Source: Gemmatimonadota bacterium (GTDB lineage: Bacteria; Latescibacterota; UBA2968; UBA8231). Taken from it: 23,698 bases of DNA. Shown in pieces: positions 7,858 through 15,565 of the stretch. A model generated the notes under the pieces. It ran no database searches, had not been told where the DNA came from, and saw only the letters and a list, made by a program, of their open reading frames with translations. Every line of letters begins with the position of its first letter. The stretch's first letter is position 1. The stretch lies in assembly GCA_002712305.1 (NCBI GenBank), contig PATE01000103.1, positions 1 to 23,698 of the forward strand, read 5' to 3'. Both the position numbers and the translations under genes were made by a program.

Positions 7858-9365
7858 CACCGCACACAGCTCTGATCGTCTCGCTGCTATTGCCGATCGC
7901 ATTCGGTCCCATCATCGCTCTGTGTGGATCGAGGCCGAATCTGCGCGATTCCCTCACCGTCGTTGCCGGGCTGCTCACCTTCGGTACGGTGTGCACGCTG
8001 ATACCAGCCGTGCAGGCAGGTGGCGTCGCAGAGCTAAACGTTCTCGAATTCGTGCCCGGGCTGGCCCTCAGCTTCCACGTCGAGCCACTGGGAATGATCT
8101 TCGCCCTTGTCGCCTCGGGGCTGTGGATCGTGACCTCGCTGTATGGCTTCGGTTACATGCGCGGCCACCACGAAATCGATCAGACGCGTTTCTTCTTCTT
8201 CTTTGCCGTCGCCATCACCGCCGCCCTGGGTGTGGCCTACGCGCGCAATCTGCTGACACTGTTCGTGTTCTATGAAGTGCTGACCTTCTCCACGTATCCG
8301 CTGGTCACACACGCTCGCACGACAGATGCTCTGCGGGGTGGACGGGTCTATCTGGGAATCCTCGTCAGCACCTCCGTCTCCTTCCTGTTGCTGGCCGTGA
8401 TCTGGACCTATGTGGCCACAGGCACCCTCGACTTCACGCCTGGTGGTATCCTCGCGGGGAATGTGGAGGGCAACTCCCTTTACGTCCTGTTGGCGCTGTT
8501 CGCTTTTGGGACAGGCAAAGCGGCCTTGATGCCCTTCCACCGCTGGCTGCCAGCAGCCATGGTTGCGCCGACCCCGGTAAGCGCACTGCTGCATGCTGTG
8601 GCGGTCGTGAAGGCTGGTGTCTTCACGGTGCTGAAGATCATCGTCTACATCTTCGGAATCGACCTGTTGGCAGAGACGGGCACCAGTGTCTGGCTGATGT
8701 ACGTGGCAGGCGGCACGGTCGTGATCTCTTCGCTGATTGCGATGACGAAGGACAATCTGAAGGCGCGGCTGGCCTACTCTACGGTGAGCCAGTTGTCCTA
8801 TATCGTACTGGGCGCCGCCCTGGCCACCGACTGGGGTATCATCGGCGGCGGCATGCACATCGTCATGCACGCCTTCGGTAAGATCACTCTCTTCTTCTGC
8901 GCCGGTGCCATCAATGTGGCCCTGCACAAGACCGAGATCAGCGACATGGTCGGCATCGGCAAACAGATGCCCTTCACCATGATCGCGTTCTTCATCGGTG
9001 CTCTCAGCGTCATTGGCGTGCCGCCCCTGGGTGGTTCGTGGAGCAAGTGGTATCTGGCATTGGGTGCCGTCGACGCAGGCCAACTGGTCTTTGTCGCGGT
9101 CCTGATGATCAGTTCGCTGCTCAACATCATGTATCTGATTCCGATTCCAATCCGGGCCTTCTTCCCCGGTGCCTTGCCGAAACCGGCAGCGGCGGGCACA
9201 GCCGCGACCGACCATGGCCACACGGATCACGGGCATGGCGATGGAATCCATGAGGCCCCCATTCTGATGGTTGGCCCCCTGCTGTTCACAGCCTTCGGCT
9301 GTATCGTGCTGTTCTTCTACGCGGAGCCCGTCTTCCGGCTCATCGCGCCGATCGTTGGCCGGTAG
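7854..9365 (+). CDS. Second NuoL/M/N-type antiporter subunit
   Basis: A 503-aa paralogue of the preceding subunit from the same proton-conducting family. Glu141 (FVFYEVLTFSTYPL), Lys222 (TGKAALMPFHRWLPAAM), Lys253 (AVVKAGVFTVLKI) and Lys398 (SWSKWYLALGA) occupy the proton-path positions. It may take the role of the N-terminal NuoL-like part of MrpA. Unusual is a His/Asp-rich loop before the last helix (residues ~453-466, DHGHTDHGHGDGIHEAP), which could bind metal or simply be a flexible linker. The start ATG overlaps the mrpD stop as ATGA. Orthology to a specific Mrp subunit is not settled. Confidence 0.88.
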   Translation: MTPHTALIVSLLLPIAFGPIIALCGSRPNLRDSLTVVAGLLTFGTVCTLIPAVQAGGVAELNVLEFVPGLALSFHVEPLGMIFALVASGLWIVTSLYGFGYMRGHHEIDQTRFFFFFAVAITAALGVAYARNLLTLFVFYEVLTFSTYPLVTHARTTDALRGGRVYLGILVSTSVSFLLLAVIWTYVATGTLDFTPGGILAGNVEGNSLYVLLALFAFGTGKAALMPFHRWLPAAMVAPTPVSALLHAVAVVKAGVFTVLKIIVYIFGIDLLAETGTSVWLMYVAGGTVVISSLIAMTKDNLKARLAYSTVSQLSYIVLGAALATDWGIIGGGMHIVMHAFGKITLFFCAGAINVALHKTEISDMVGIGKQMPFTMIAFFIGALSVIGVPPLGGSWSKWYLALGAVDAGQLVFVAVLMISSLLNIMYLIPIPIRAFFPGALPKPAAAGTAATDHGHTDHGHGDGIHEAPILMVGPLLFTAFGCIVLFFYAEPVFRLIAPIVGR

Positions 9366-9381
9366 ACCTCAGGAGCGACCA

Positions 9382-9663
9382 ATGACTGACGAACAACAGC
9401 AGAAAGACACCCAGACGCCGTGGATCGAACGCGGCTCGAGCCTGAATCTGCTCTATCGACTGCTCATCGTGATTTGCCTGGGTCTGCTGGTTCCTGACGT
9501 GCTCGATATGCTTCACATCGGCTACCACAAACACATCCACTACGGGGCTGAGGGCTGGTTCGCCTTCTATTCGATCTTCGGATTCATCGCCTACTCTCTC
9601 ATCGTAGGCGCCGGGTTCATCTGGCGTCGCGTTGTGATGCGCGACGAGGACTACTATGCCTGA
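9382..9663 (+). CDS. Small two-helix membrane protein of the antiporter cluster
   Basis: A 93-aa protein starting at ATG 9382, with AGGAG six bases upstream; longer in-frame extensions run into the previous gene and lack this site. The N-terminal ~18 residues are polar. Helices lie at ~21-41 and ~57-82, with a His-rich loop between them (HIGYHKHIHYG). The C-terminus is RRVVMRDEDYYA. From memory, similar small proteins with an EGW-FY segment and an R-x-EDYY end accompany NuoL/M/N-type subunits in proteobacterial Mrp-like clusters; this was not checked. Its position between two antiporter subunits, overlapping the next gene by 8 bp, suggests a structural subunit of the complex. Confidence 0.75.
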   Translation: MTDEQQQKDTQTPWIERGSSLNLLYRLLIVICLGLLVPDVLDMLHIGYHKHIHYGAEGWFAFYSIFGFIAYSLIVGAGFIWRRVVMRDEDYYA

Positions 9664-11371
9664 GCACATGCCCCCAGGCACACTGCTCGTCCTCGGCGCT
9701 CTGCTCATACCCGTTTTGCGGGGCCACCTGCGCTCGGCGTGGTTGCTCGCTCTGCCCCTGGTGAGCTTCGCCCATCTGATTGGCCTCGGACACGGGTCCT
9801 ACGGCGAGATCCAGTTGTTCGACTACCATCTGACCCTAGCCCGGATCGACAAACTCAGCCTGGTGTGGGGCTACATTTTCCACCTGGCCGCCTTCCTCTG
9901 TGCGCTGTATTCGCTGCATGTGAAGGATCCGATCCAGCATATGGCGGGTCTGATCTACGCAGGCTCTGCCATTGCCGGAGCCTTTGCGGGTGACCTGATC
10001 ACGCTCTTCGTCTGCTGGGAGTTGACGGCCGTTTCTTCCGTCTTCCTGATCTGGGCCCGTCATACGGACCGCTCCTACAAGGCAGGCCTGCGGTACCTGG
10101 TGATTCAGGTCGGTTCGGGTGTCATCCTGCTCGCAGGTGTATTGATCCACTACGGCGATACGGGGTCACTGGCCTTCGTGCACCTGGGCGATCTTAGCTT
10201 CACGGACAATCTGGGACCGACGCTGATCTTCATTGCCTTTGGCATCAAGTGTGCATTCCCCTTCCTGCACAATTGGCTGCAGGATGCCTACCCGGAAGCC
10301 ACTGCGACGGGCACTGTCTTCCTGTCCGCCTTCACCACGAAGTTGTCGGTCTATGCGCTGGCTCGAGGTTTCGCCGGCACGGACATCCTGATTCCGATCG
10401 GCGCCGTGATGACGGCGTTTCCCGTTTTCTTTGCCGTCATCGAGAATGATCTGCGAAAAGTGCTGGCCTACAGTCTGAACAATCAGCTGGGCTTCATGGT
10501 CGTCGGTGTCGGCGTGGGCACGACGATGGCGATCAATGGCGCTGCCAGTCATGCCTTCGCGCACATCCTCTACAAGGCGCTGTTGTTCATGTCTATGGGG
10601 GCGATCCTTCACCGCGTGGGCACAACGAAGGCCTCCGAACTCGGCATGCTGTATCGGTCGATGCCATGGACGACCTTCTTCTGCATCATCGGCGCCATGT
10701 CGATCTCCGCGTTCCCGTTGTTCAGCGGTTTCGTCACCAAATCCATGACGTTGACGGCTGCCGCGAATGAGGGGTGGAATTTGACATGGTTTGTCCTGCT
10801 CTTCGCCTCGGCCGGTGTGCTTCACCATTCGGGGATCAAGATTCCTTTCTACGGATTCTTCGGTCACCATGACAGTGGCCTTCGCTGCAAAGAAGCACCA
10901 CTGAATATGTTGTTGGCTATGGGCATTACGGCGTTCCTATGCGTGGGCATCGGCGTTTTCCCGGAGCCGCTCTACGGAATCCTGCCCTATCCGGTCGAGT
11001 TCGAGCCGTATACGGCAAGCCACGTGGTGACCCAGCTGCAATTGCTCGTGTTCGCCCTGCTCGCCTTTGCCTTCCTGGCCAGACGCCACTGGGAGACGCC
11101 CGAGTTGCCGTGCACGAACGTGGACACCGACGTGGTCTATCGGAAGCTGATTCCGTCACTGATCCGTGGCTTCAATGGAATCGCGGGCCCCGCCCGGGAC
11201 GCGTTCATCGCAGGCGGCAAGCGCGCAGCGGCCCAGTGCGTCGCATATGCCCATTCTCACCATGGACCCGCCGGTGTATTCGGCCGAACATGGCTGACGA
11301 GCAGCGCCGTTCTCGTGATAGTGGCCCTGCTGTCGGTGTATCTGCTGTTTGCATACCGCAGCGGTTTATAG
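9656..11371 (+). CDS. Third NuoL/M/N-type antiporter subunit with C-terminal extension
   Basis: A 571-aa proton-conducting transporter. It conserves Glu122 (FVCWELTAVSSVFLI), Lys198 (FGIKCAFPFLHNWLQDAYPEA), Lys229 (TTKLSVYALARGF) and Lys362 (FVTKSMTLTAA). It is about 70 residues longer than the other two paralogues. After residue ~480 an amphipathic stretch (VDTDVVYRKLIPSLIRGFNG onward) is followed by a final membrane helix (~545-566). This arrangement recalls the lateral helix and last transmembrane helix of NuoL; the match is by pattern only. It starts 8 bp inside the small membrane protein gene, is the last gene of the unit, and is followed after 22 bp by a strong terminator. Confidence 0.88.
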   Translation: MPEHMPPGTLLVLGALLIPVLRGHLRSAWLLALPLVSFAHLIGLGHGSYGEIQLFDYHLTLARIDKLSLVWGYIFHLAAFLCALYSLHVKDPIQHMAGLIYAGSAIAGAFAGDLITLFVCWELTAVSSVFLIWARHTDRSYKAGLRYLVIQVGSGVILLAGVLIHYGDTGSLAFVHLGDLSFTDNLGPTLIFIAFGIKCAFPFLHNWLQDAYPEATATGTVFLSAFTTKLSVYALARGFAGTDILIPIGAVMTAFPVFFAVIENDLRKVLAYSLNNQLGFMVVGVGVGTTMAINGAASHAFAHILYKALLFMSMGAILHRVGTTKASELGMLYRSMPWTTFFCIIGAMSISAFPLFSGFVTKSMTLTAAANEGWNLTWFVLLFASAGVLHHSGIKIPFYGFFGHHDSGLRCKEAPLNMLLAMGITAFLCVGIGVFPEPLYGILPYPVEFEPYTASHVVTQLQLLVFALLAFAFLARRHWETPELPCTNVDTDVVYRKLIPSLIRGFNGIAGPARDAFIAGGKRAAAQCVAYAHSHHGPAGVFGRTWLTSSAVLVIVALLSVYLLFAYRSGL

Positions 11372-11393
11372 CACAAGTCTTCTGAAACACGAA

Positions 11394-11428
11394 GGGCCGT
11401 CTTCCATGTGGTAGACGGCCCTTTTTCT
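11394..11428 (+). terminator. Intrinsic terminator of the mrp cluster
   Basis: A perfect 9-bp GC-rich stem GGGCCGTCT / AGACGGCCC, extended by two A-T pairs, has a 10-base loop and ends in TTTTT. It lies 22 bp after the last antiporter gene. The convergent NUDIX gene ends 19 bp beyond it; on that strand the hairpin is followed by TTCGTGTTT, so it may stop transcription in both directions, less efficiently leftward. Confidence 0.9.
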
Positions 11429-11446
11429 GTCCGGCAAGATCTGTGT

Positions 11447-12040
11447 TCACTCGTCATACTTGCTCACCAGATCCTGGTTGCGGTCATACCAGCGATCGAA
11501 CCAGTAGAACCCGGCAATGACGAGGGCATGATGCAGTTGTCCCGAATCGATCAACGCCGCCGCGTCCTCCAGTGAGACCTCTCGCACGGCGATGTCTTCG
11601 GCCTCTTCGAGGTCTGTCGCTGATGTTGGGCGACAGCCCAGGGCGACGAACGTGTGCAGTCGATTGTTCTGAATCGCTGGATTTGCAGTGACCGATCCAA
11701 TGGTGATGACATCCTGCGCCTCGTAACCGGTCTCTTCCTGCAGTTCCCTCGCCGCTGTATCGGCCAGCACATCCTCACCTTCGTCGACCATTCCACCGGG
11801 GATCTCCACGCTGACCTGCTCGATGCCATGTCGATACTGCTCGATCATAACCACCCGACGCTGAGGAGTCAGGGCGATCACATTCACCCACTCCGGCATT
11901 TGCAGCACATAGAAATCGTGTGCGACGCCTGTCCGGGGCGACCTGCGTCGATCTTCTCTTACTGAGAAGACACGGTAGTCTCCCATTTGGCGACGGCGGA
12001 GAGTCTCCCATTCGTCCACGCCGTGCTGCGAGTCATCCAT
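11447..12040 (-). CDS. NUDIX hydrolase, ADP-ribose pyrophosphatase-like
   Basis: A 197-aa NUDIX protein. The signature runs from Gly83 to Tyr106 (GMVDEGEDVLADTAARELQE, then ETGY) and keeps the REL-QEE metal-binding core. It has one extra residue between the first Glu and the Arg compared with the textbook Gx5Ex7RE spacing. The overall layout (MIEQYRHG before the box, EIPGG directly in front of it) is that of ADP-ribose/NDP-sugar pyrophosphatases, which would cleave ADP-ribose to AMP and ribose 5-phosphate. It is the last of four overlapping genes; its ATG lies 8 bp inside the gluconokinase gene. Substrate is inferred from family and operon context. Confidence 0.85.
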   Translation of the reverse strand: MDDSQHGVDEWETLRRRQMGDYRVFSVREDRRRSPRTGVAHDFYVLQMPEWVNVIALTPQRRVVMIEQYRHGIEQVSVEIPGGMVDEGEDVLADTAARELQEETGYEAQDVITIGSVTANPAIQNNRLHTFVALGCRPTSATDLEEAEDIAVREVSLEDAAALIDSGQLHHALVIAGFYWFDRWYDRNQDLVSKYDE

Positions 12041-12551
12041 GCAGGCAAAGCTCTTTCACGATTCGGTCAGCGATCTTCTCGGGCGGCGAATCGATATCGA
12101 CGGTGAGCGCTTCGGCGGGTTTCTCAAGCGTATCGAATTGGCTCTGCAGCAGAGAGGCCGGCATGTATCGATGAACTCGGTCCTGCAGTCGCGATCCGAT
12201 CAGTTCCTCGGAGCCTTCCAGGTGGATGAATCGAATCTCCGACGAGCGCTCTCCTACCAGTAGTGAACGGTAGTTTGCCCGCAGGGCTGAGCAGGCCAGC
12301 AGGCAGCTGTGCCCATCATCAAGGTGTGAGGATAACTCTCTCGACAATCGAAGAAGCCAGGGGCGCCGATCCTCGTCGGTAAGGGCCGTTCCATTGGCCA
12401 TCTTCGCGACATTCTCAGCAGGATGAAAATCATCTCCGTCAAGGAAAGGCCAACCGAGTCGATCGGACAAAATCGCCCCAATGGTAGACTTGCCACTTCC
12501 GGTGACCCCCATCAATACGAGGGCCACAGGTTGAGACACCGGTGTCGTCAC
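12033..12551 (-). CDS. gntK: Gluconokinase
   Basis: A 172-aa P-loop kinase with the GntK pattern. The Walker A motif GVTGSGKS is at 15-22, followed by FLDGDDFHPAENVAKMANG, the substrate-binding segment of gluconokinases, then DEDRRPWL, CSALRANYR and IRFIHLEGS. The full length matches the family (about 165-180 aa). It phosphorylates gluconate to 6-phosphogluconate, the entry point to the pentose-phosphate and Entner-Doudoroff routes. It is third in the four-gene unit: it overlaps the CBS gene by 4 bp (ATGA) and the NUDIX gene by 8 bp. No gluconate transporter lies next to it. Confidence 0.9.
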   Translation of the reverse strand: MTTPVSQPVALVLMGVTGSGKSTIGAILSDRLGWPFLDGDDFHPAENVAKMANGTALTDEDRRPWLLRLSRELSSHLDDGHSCLLACSALRANYRSLLVGERSSEIRFIHLEGSEELIGSRLQDRVHRYMPASLLQSQFDTLEKPAEALTVDIDSPPEKIADRIVKELCLHG

Positions 12552-12943
12552 GACAGACGTCCCTGGCTTACGGCTCGAAGGATGTCGAGGGTACCCACGA
12601 TGCCCACTATATTCGAACCATCCAGAATGACGATTCGATGGATATCATGAGAGACCATCATCTCTGCCAGCTCCTTAACGGGTGTGTCTCGATGAGCAGT
12701 GACGACATTGGTCGACATGATATCGGCCACGGTCAGATCTCGACCATCATCTTGCCAGTCATCGAGATCAGCGATCGAGCCACTTGTGCGGGCATGGTAG
12801 TGAGAACTCAGCTCCGAAGCATCCTCGGATAGACATTCCACCTTCATGTCGGGGAGACCATCCAGGACGGTGAAGTGCTCCCACACGCCACGCCCATGGA
12901 CATGTGACGTCTCGACAGGCTCCATGACATCGACGGTGGTCAT
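12548..12943 (-). CDS. Small single-CBS-domain protein
   Basis: A 131-aa protein. Residues ~71-128 form one clear CBS domain (VADIMSTNVVTAHRDTPVKE, then LAEMMVSHDIHRIVILDGSNIVGIVGTLDILRAV). The first ~70 residues are acidic and His-containing and do not read as a second CBS domain, although CBS domains normally work in pairs; dimerisation could supply the pair. CBS domains commonly bind AMP, ATP or related adenosyl ligands. Being between a nucleoside hydrolase and a gluconokinase with 4-bp overlaps on both sides, it could sense nucleotide level for this salvage unit (inference). Confidence 0.8.
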   Translation of the reverse strand: MTTVDVMEPVETSHVHGRGVWEHFTVLDGLPDMKVECLSEDASELSSHYHARTSGSIADLDDWQDDGRDLTVADIMSTNVVTAHRDTPVKELAEMMVSHDIHRIVILDGSNIVGIVGTLDILRAVSQGRLS

Positions 12944-13887
12944 TTCTTAGCTCCCCTCCACGATCGGATCGGTTGGAAGAATGCATCAAGGAGCTTCCTC
13001 CGATCGATGTCCATCGCCACCTGGATCGGTTTCCCCTGGTGGACGGGCTGTGATCTCTCGTCGACAACGATCTGCCCGTGGGTAAACTCTCCCTGTGTCT
13101 CGATTTGGATGTGGAAAGTTTCCCATTCAGCCCACATTGGCTCGACACTGAGCATCGCCGTGAGAGGATCATGCAGATACATCCCGTCGTAGCCGTATTT
13201 CTCGCGCCCGATTTTCATGGGCGTGGACGTTGCCGCCATGAGGAAATCCCGGATCTCGGCGGGACAATCAGTCAGCCCCTCTTTCATTTCGGCTTGGGTG
13301 ACACGCATCTTTCGGGTCACATCCAGCGGAACAAGCCGTATCGTCGCATTCGATTCGAAGACGATGCTCGCTGCTCGTGGATCCGAGACGAGATTGAATT
13401 CACCCGTGGGGGTCACATTTCCTGGCACGTGAATGGCGCCGCCCATGACGTAGACCTCGCTCGCTTTGGCGAGCACACCTGGATCGTTCAGCTCTGCCGT
13501 TGCGAGGTTCGTCAGTGGCCCGACGGCAACGATGGAGTAGCGATCAGGCTCGGATCTGAGTCGGTCCGACAATGCCGCACTCGCTCCACTGTCCGCTGTG
13601 CCGGTAGACGATGGGAGTTGCGCTTCGCCAAGGCCCGTTCCGCCGTGGATGTGAGCAGCGCGAATCGGCTCTCCCTCGAGCGGCCTTCTTTCACCGCGAT
13701 AGACGGGAATATCCGGTCGCCCCATCAAAGCCAGCAGCCGCAGAGCATTCGACGTGCCCAGGTCGACGTCCACGTTGCCACTCACCGTCATCACGGCACA
13801 CACGTCACATTCGGCCCAGGCAAGTGACCAGACCAGAGCGAGGGCGTCGTCGACGCCAGGGTCCATGTCTAGGATGAGTGGTGGCAT
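12940..13887 (-). CDS. Inosine/uridine-preferring-type nucleoside hydrolase
   Basis: A 315-aa nucleoside N-ribohydrolase that splits nucleosides into base and ribose. From ATG 13887 it opens with the family's calcium-site motif LDMDPGVDDALAL (Asp7, Asp9, Asp13, Asp14). It continues with HIHGGTGLGEA (His81), GPLTNLA, VMGGA, GEFNLVSDPRAA, and HDPLTAML (His239 and the metal-ligand Asp240). The frame is open 34 codons further upstream, but that extension has no family resemblance and would run into the regulatory gap. No strong ribosome site precedes ATG 13887, so the exact start is the least certain part. It is first gene of a four-gene unit and divergent from the SulP gene. Confidence 0.9.
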   Translation of the reverse strand: MPPLILDMDPGVDDALALVWSLAWAECDVCAVMTVSGNVDVDLGTSNALRLLALMGRPDIPVYRGERRPLEGEPIRAAHIHGGTGLGEAQLPSSTGTADSGASAALSDRLRSEPDRYSIVAVGPLTNLATAELNDPGVLAKASEVYVMGGAIHVPGNVTPTGEFNLVSDPRAASIVFESNATIRLVPLDVTRKMRVTQAEMKEGLTDCPAEIRDFLMAATSTPMKIGREKYGYDGMYLHDPLTAMLSVEPMWAEWETFHIQIETQGEFTHGQIVVDERSQPVHQGKPIQVAMDIDRRKLLDAFFQPIRSWRGAKK

Positions 13888-14005
13888 GTTCAGATGAGGA
13901 TCAGAGGTAATCCCCTGGTGAGTGCCATGTTCGCTACAGTTTGCAGCTGACGCGCTCGATGGTTGGCGAACAGTAATGAAGCGGACCAAAGCGGGTCAAA
14001 CTGCA

Positions 14006-14035
14006 TTGACGGCACCACCAGACAACGCTGATACT
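14006..14035 (+). promoter_or_regulatory. Candidate promoter of the SulP gene
   Basis: TTGACG (14006-14011) and GATACT (14030-14035) are separated by 18 bases, with the SulP ATG 34 bp downstream. The -35 box matches the consensus at five of six positions, the -10 box at four. It lies in the 182-bp divergent gap next to the nucleoside hydrolase gene. Confidence 0.35.
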
Positions 14036-14069
14036 CCTCCGTTCGACCTTCACTCACCTATTGGGATCC

Positions 14070-15374
14070 ATGAACCAGTCCTGGCCCTCTCCTTCGACCA
14101 TCTGGCGGAATATCGTCGTCGGTCTTGCTGTCAGTTTTGTCGCCCTGAGCCTGGGCGCGGCCTTTGGCATTCTCTCTGGCCGTGGAGCCACAGTGGGGAT
14201 GATCTCAGCAGGTCTCGTCTCCGTGGTGACCTCCCTGTTCGGAGGTACCCGCGTGCAGTGCTCTGGTCCAACGGCACCAATGAGCGTGATCACGGCCATC
14301 GTGGTAGCGGCCGCCTTCGACACGATCCCGACGCAGCTCCCCGGCACCGATCCAGATCAGTTTGTCAACATGGTGCTGCTGCTGACGGCCGGTATCCTGA
14401 TTCTGATGGGAGTCCTTCGGCTCGGTCGCTTCATCTCCCTGGTCCCGAATGTGGTCATCTCCGGTTTCATGAATGGCATCGCTTTACTGGTCTGGGCGAG
14501 CCAGTGGAGGAAGCTCTTCGGCTCCACAGATGACGCATTCGGAGGTCCCGTCTGGATCAACACGTCCGTCGCCATCGCAACCCTCGTGCTGATCTATCTG
14601 TTTCCACGATTCGTCGCCCGCCTCCCGGAGTGCGTGCATCCGTTGATCCCACCGGCGACGCTCGTGGCCCTCGTGTCGATGACAGTTTTGGCTCAGTGGC
14701 TGCAACTCCCCATTGAGACCACCGACGTCAGCGGTGAGCTGACCAGTTGGGCAGCCCTTGGAGATGTGATCGCCCGCCAGATTCCAACGGACTGGTCCCT
14801 GTCTCTACTGGTTCTTGCTCTGCCTTTCGGATTCCAGTTGGCCGCCCTGTGTTATCTGGACACTCTGCTCACTTCCCTCGTAGTCGATCGAATGACGGGT
14901 GAGGCCACTCGGCAGAATCAGGAGCTGATCGCCCAGGGTGCCGCCAATGGAATCGTGGCTTTCATCGGGGGCATTCCCGGTGCGCAGGCCACGATTCGCT
15001 CGGTGCTTGTCATCAAAGAGGGCGGCACGCTTCGACTCGCCGGCGTCTGTATCGGCTTGTTCGTCCTGGCGGAGATGGTCTTGCTGCAAGACCTGATCGC
15101 CATGATCCCACAAGCCGTGTTTGCGGGAATCCTGTTCAAGGTGGGTTACGACGTGTTCGATCTACCCCCACTGTGGAGCTATCTGCGCCGTTGGGTTGGG
15201 CGCCCGATACAGCCGGGCCAGGTCGGTGTCCAGAATCGCGAGTTTGCTCTGATTCTGGGAACGACGATGGTGACCTTCTTGTGGGACCTGAATGTGGCCG
15301 TCGTCCTGTTCAGCGCAGCGTTCTATCTGATCAACTATTGGCGCAGGGATGATCCAATCAGGGATCTGCGGTAG
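14070..15374 (+). CDS. SulP-family anion transporter lacking a STAS domain
   Basis: A 434-aa membrane protein with about 10-12 hydrophobic segments in the SulP/SLC26 pattern. Characteristic blocks are VQCSGPTAPMSVITA (~62-76), VISGFMNGIALLVW, and RQNQELIAQGAANG followed by GGIPGAQATIRS (300-311). SulP proteins import or exchange sulfate, bicarbonate or dicarboxylates. Most continue into a cytoplasmic STAS domain of ~100-150 residues; this one ends about 10 residues after its last helix (INYWRRDDPIRDLR). The start ATG 14070 has only a weak upstream purine stretch; a TTG at 14061 is possible. The transported ion cannot be told from sequence. Confidence 0.88.
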   Translation: MNQSWPSPSTIWRNIVVGLAVSFVALSLGAAFGILSGRGATVGMISAGLVSVVTSLFGGTRVQCSGPTAPMSVITAIVVAAAFDTIPTQLPGTDPDQFVNMVLLLTAGILILMGVLRLGRFISLVPNVVISGFMNGIALLVWASQWRKLFGSTDDAFGGPVWINTSVAIATLVLIYLFPRFVARLPECVHPLIPPATLVALVSMTVLAQWLQLPIETTDVSGELTSWAALGDVIARQIPTDWSLSLLVLALPFGFQLAALCYLDTLLTSLVVDRMTGEATRQNQELIAQGAANGIVAFIGGIPGAQATIRSVLVIKEGGTLRLAGVCIGLFVLAEMVLLQDLIAMIPQAVFAGILFKVGYDVFDLPPLWSYLRRWVGRPIQPGQVGVQNREFALILGTTMVTFLWDLNVAVVLFSAAFYLINYWRRDDPIRDLR

Positions 15375-15565
15375 GTCGAACGATTGGACTCCGAAGACTG
15401 ATCTCATCTCCCCGACCGGGGCGAACGGCGACGAGGTTGCTCGGGGGCATCACGCCCATTACCATGCACTCCATCCGCCTCCCATTCCGCACCAGGAAAA
15501 GATCGAACTGCCGGGCTCCTGTCGACTTTACAGAAACTTCATCTGTTTCAGGACTTGCTCCGTAG

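Noticed and set aside
7854-9365. Long minus-strand open frame of about 405 codons inside the second channel gene
   Set aside because: It is rich in Gln, His, Asp and Arg, as expected for the shadow of a membrane-protein gene, with no recognisable domain or start signals.
12548-12943. Second CBS domain in the N-terminal half of the small CBS protein
   Set aside because: The first ~70 residues lack the recognisable CBS strand-helix pattern. A highly diverged copy cannot be excluded, but I cannot support it.
15375-15565. Gap between SulP and ceramidase-like genes searched for a missing STAS domain or terminator
   Set aside because: Only CCCC-GACC-GGGG and GAAAC/GTTTC mini-stems were found; no STAS-like frame and no clear terminator.
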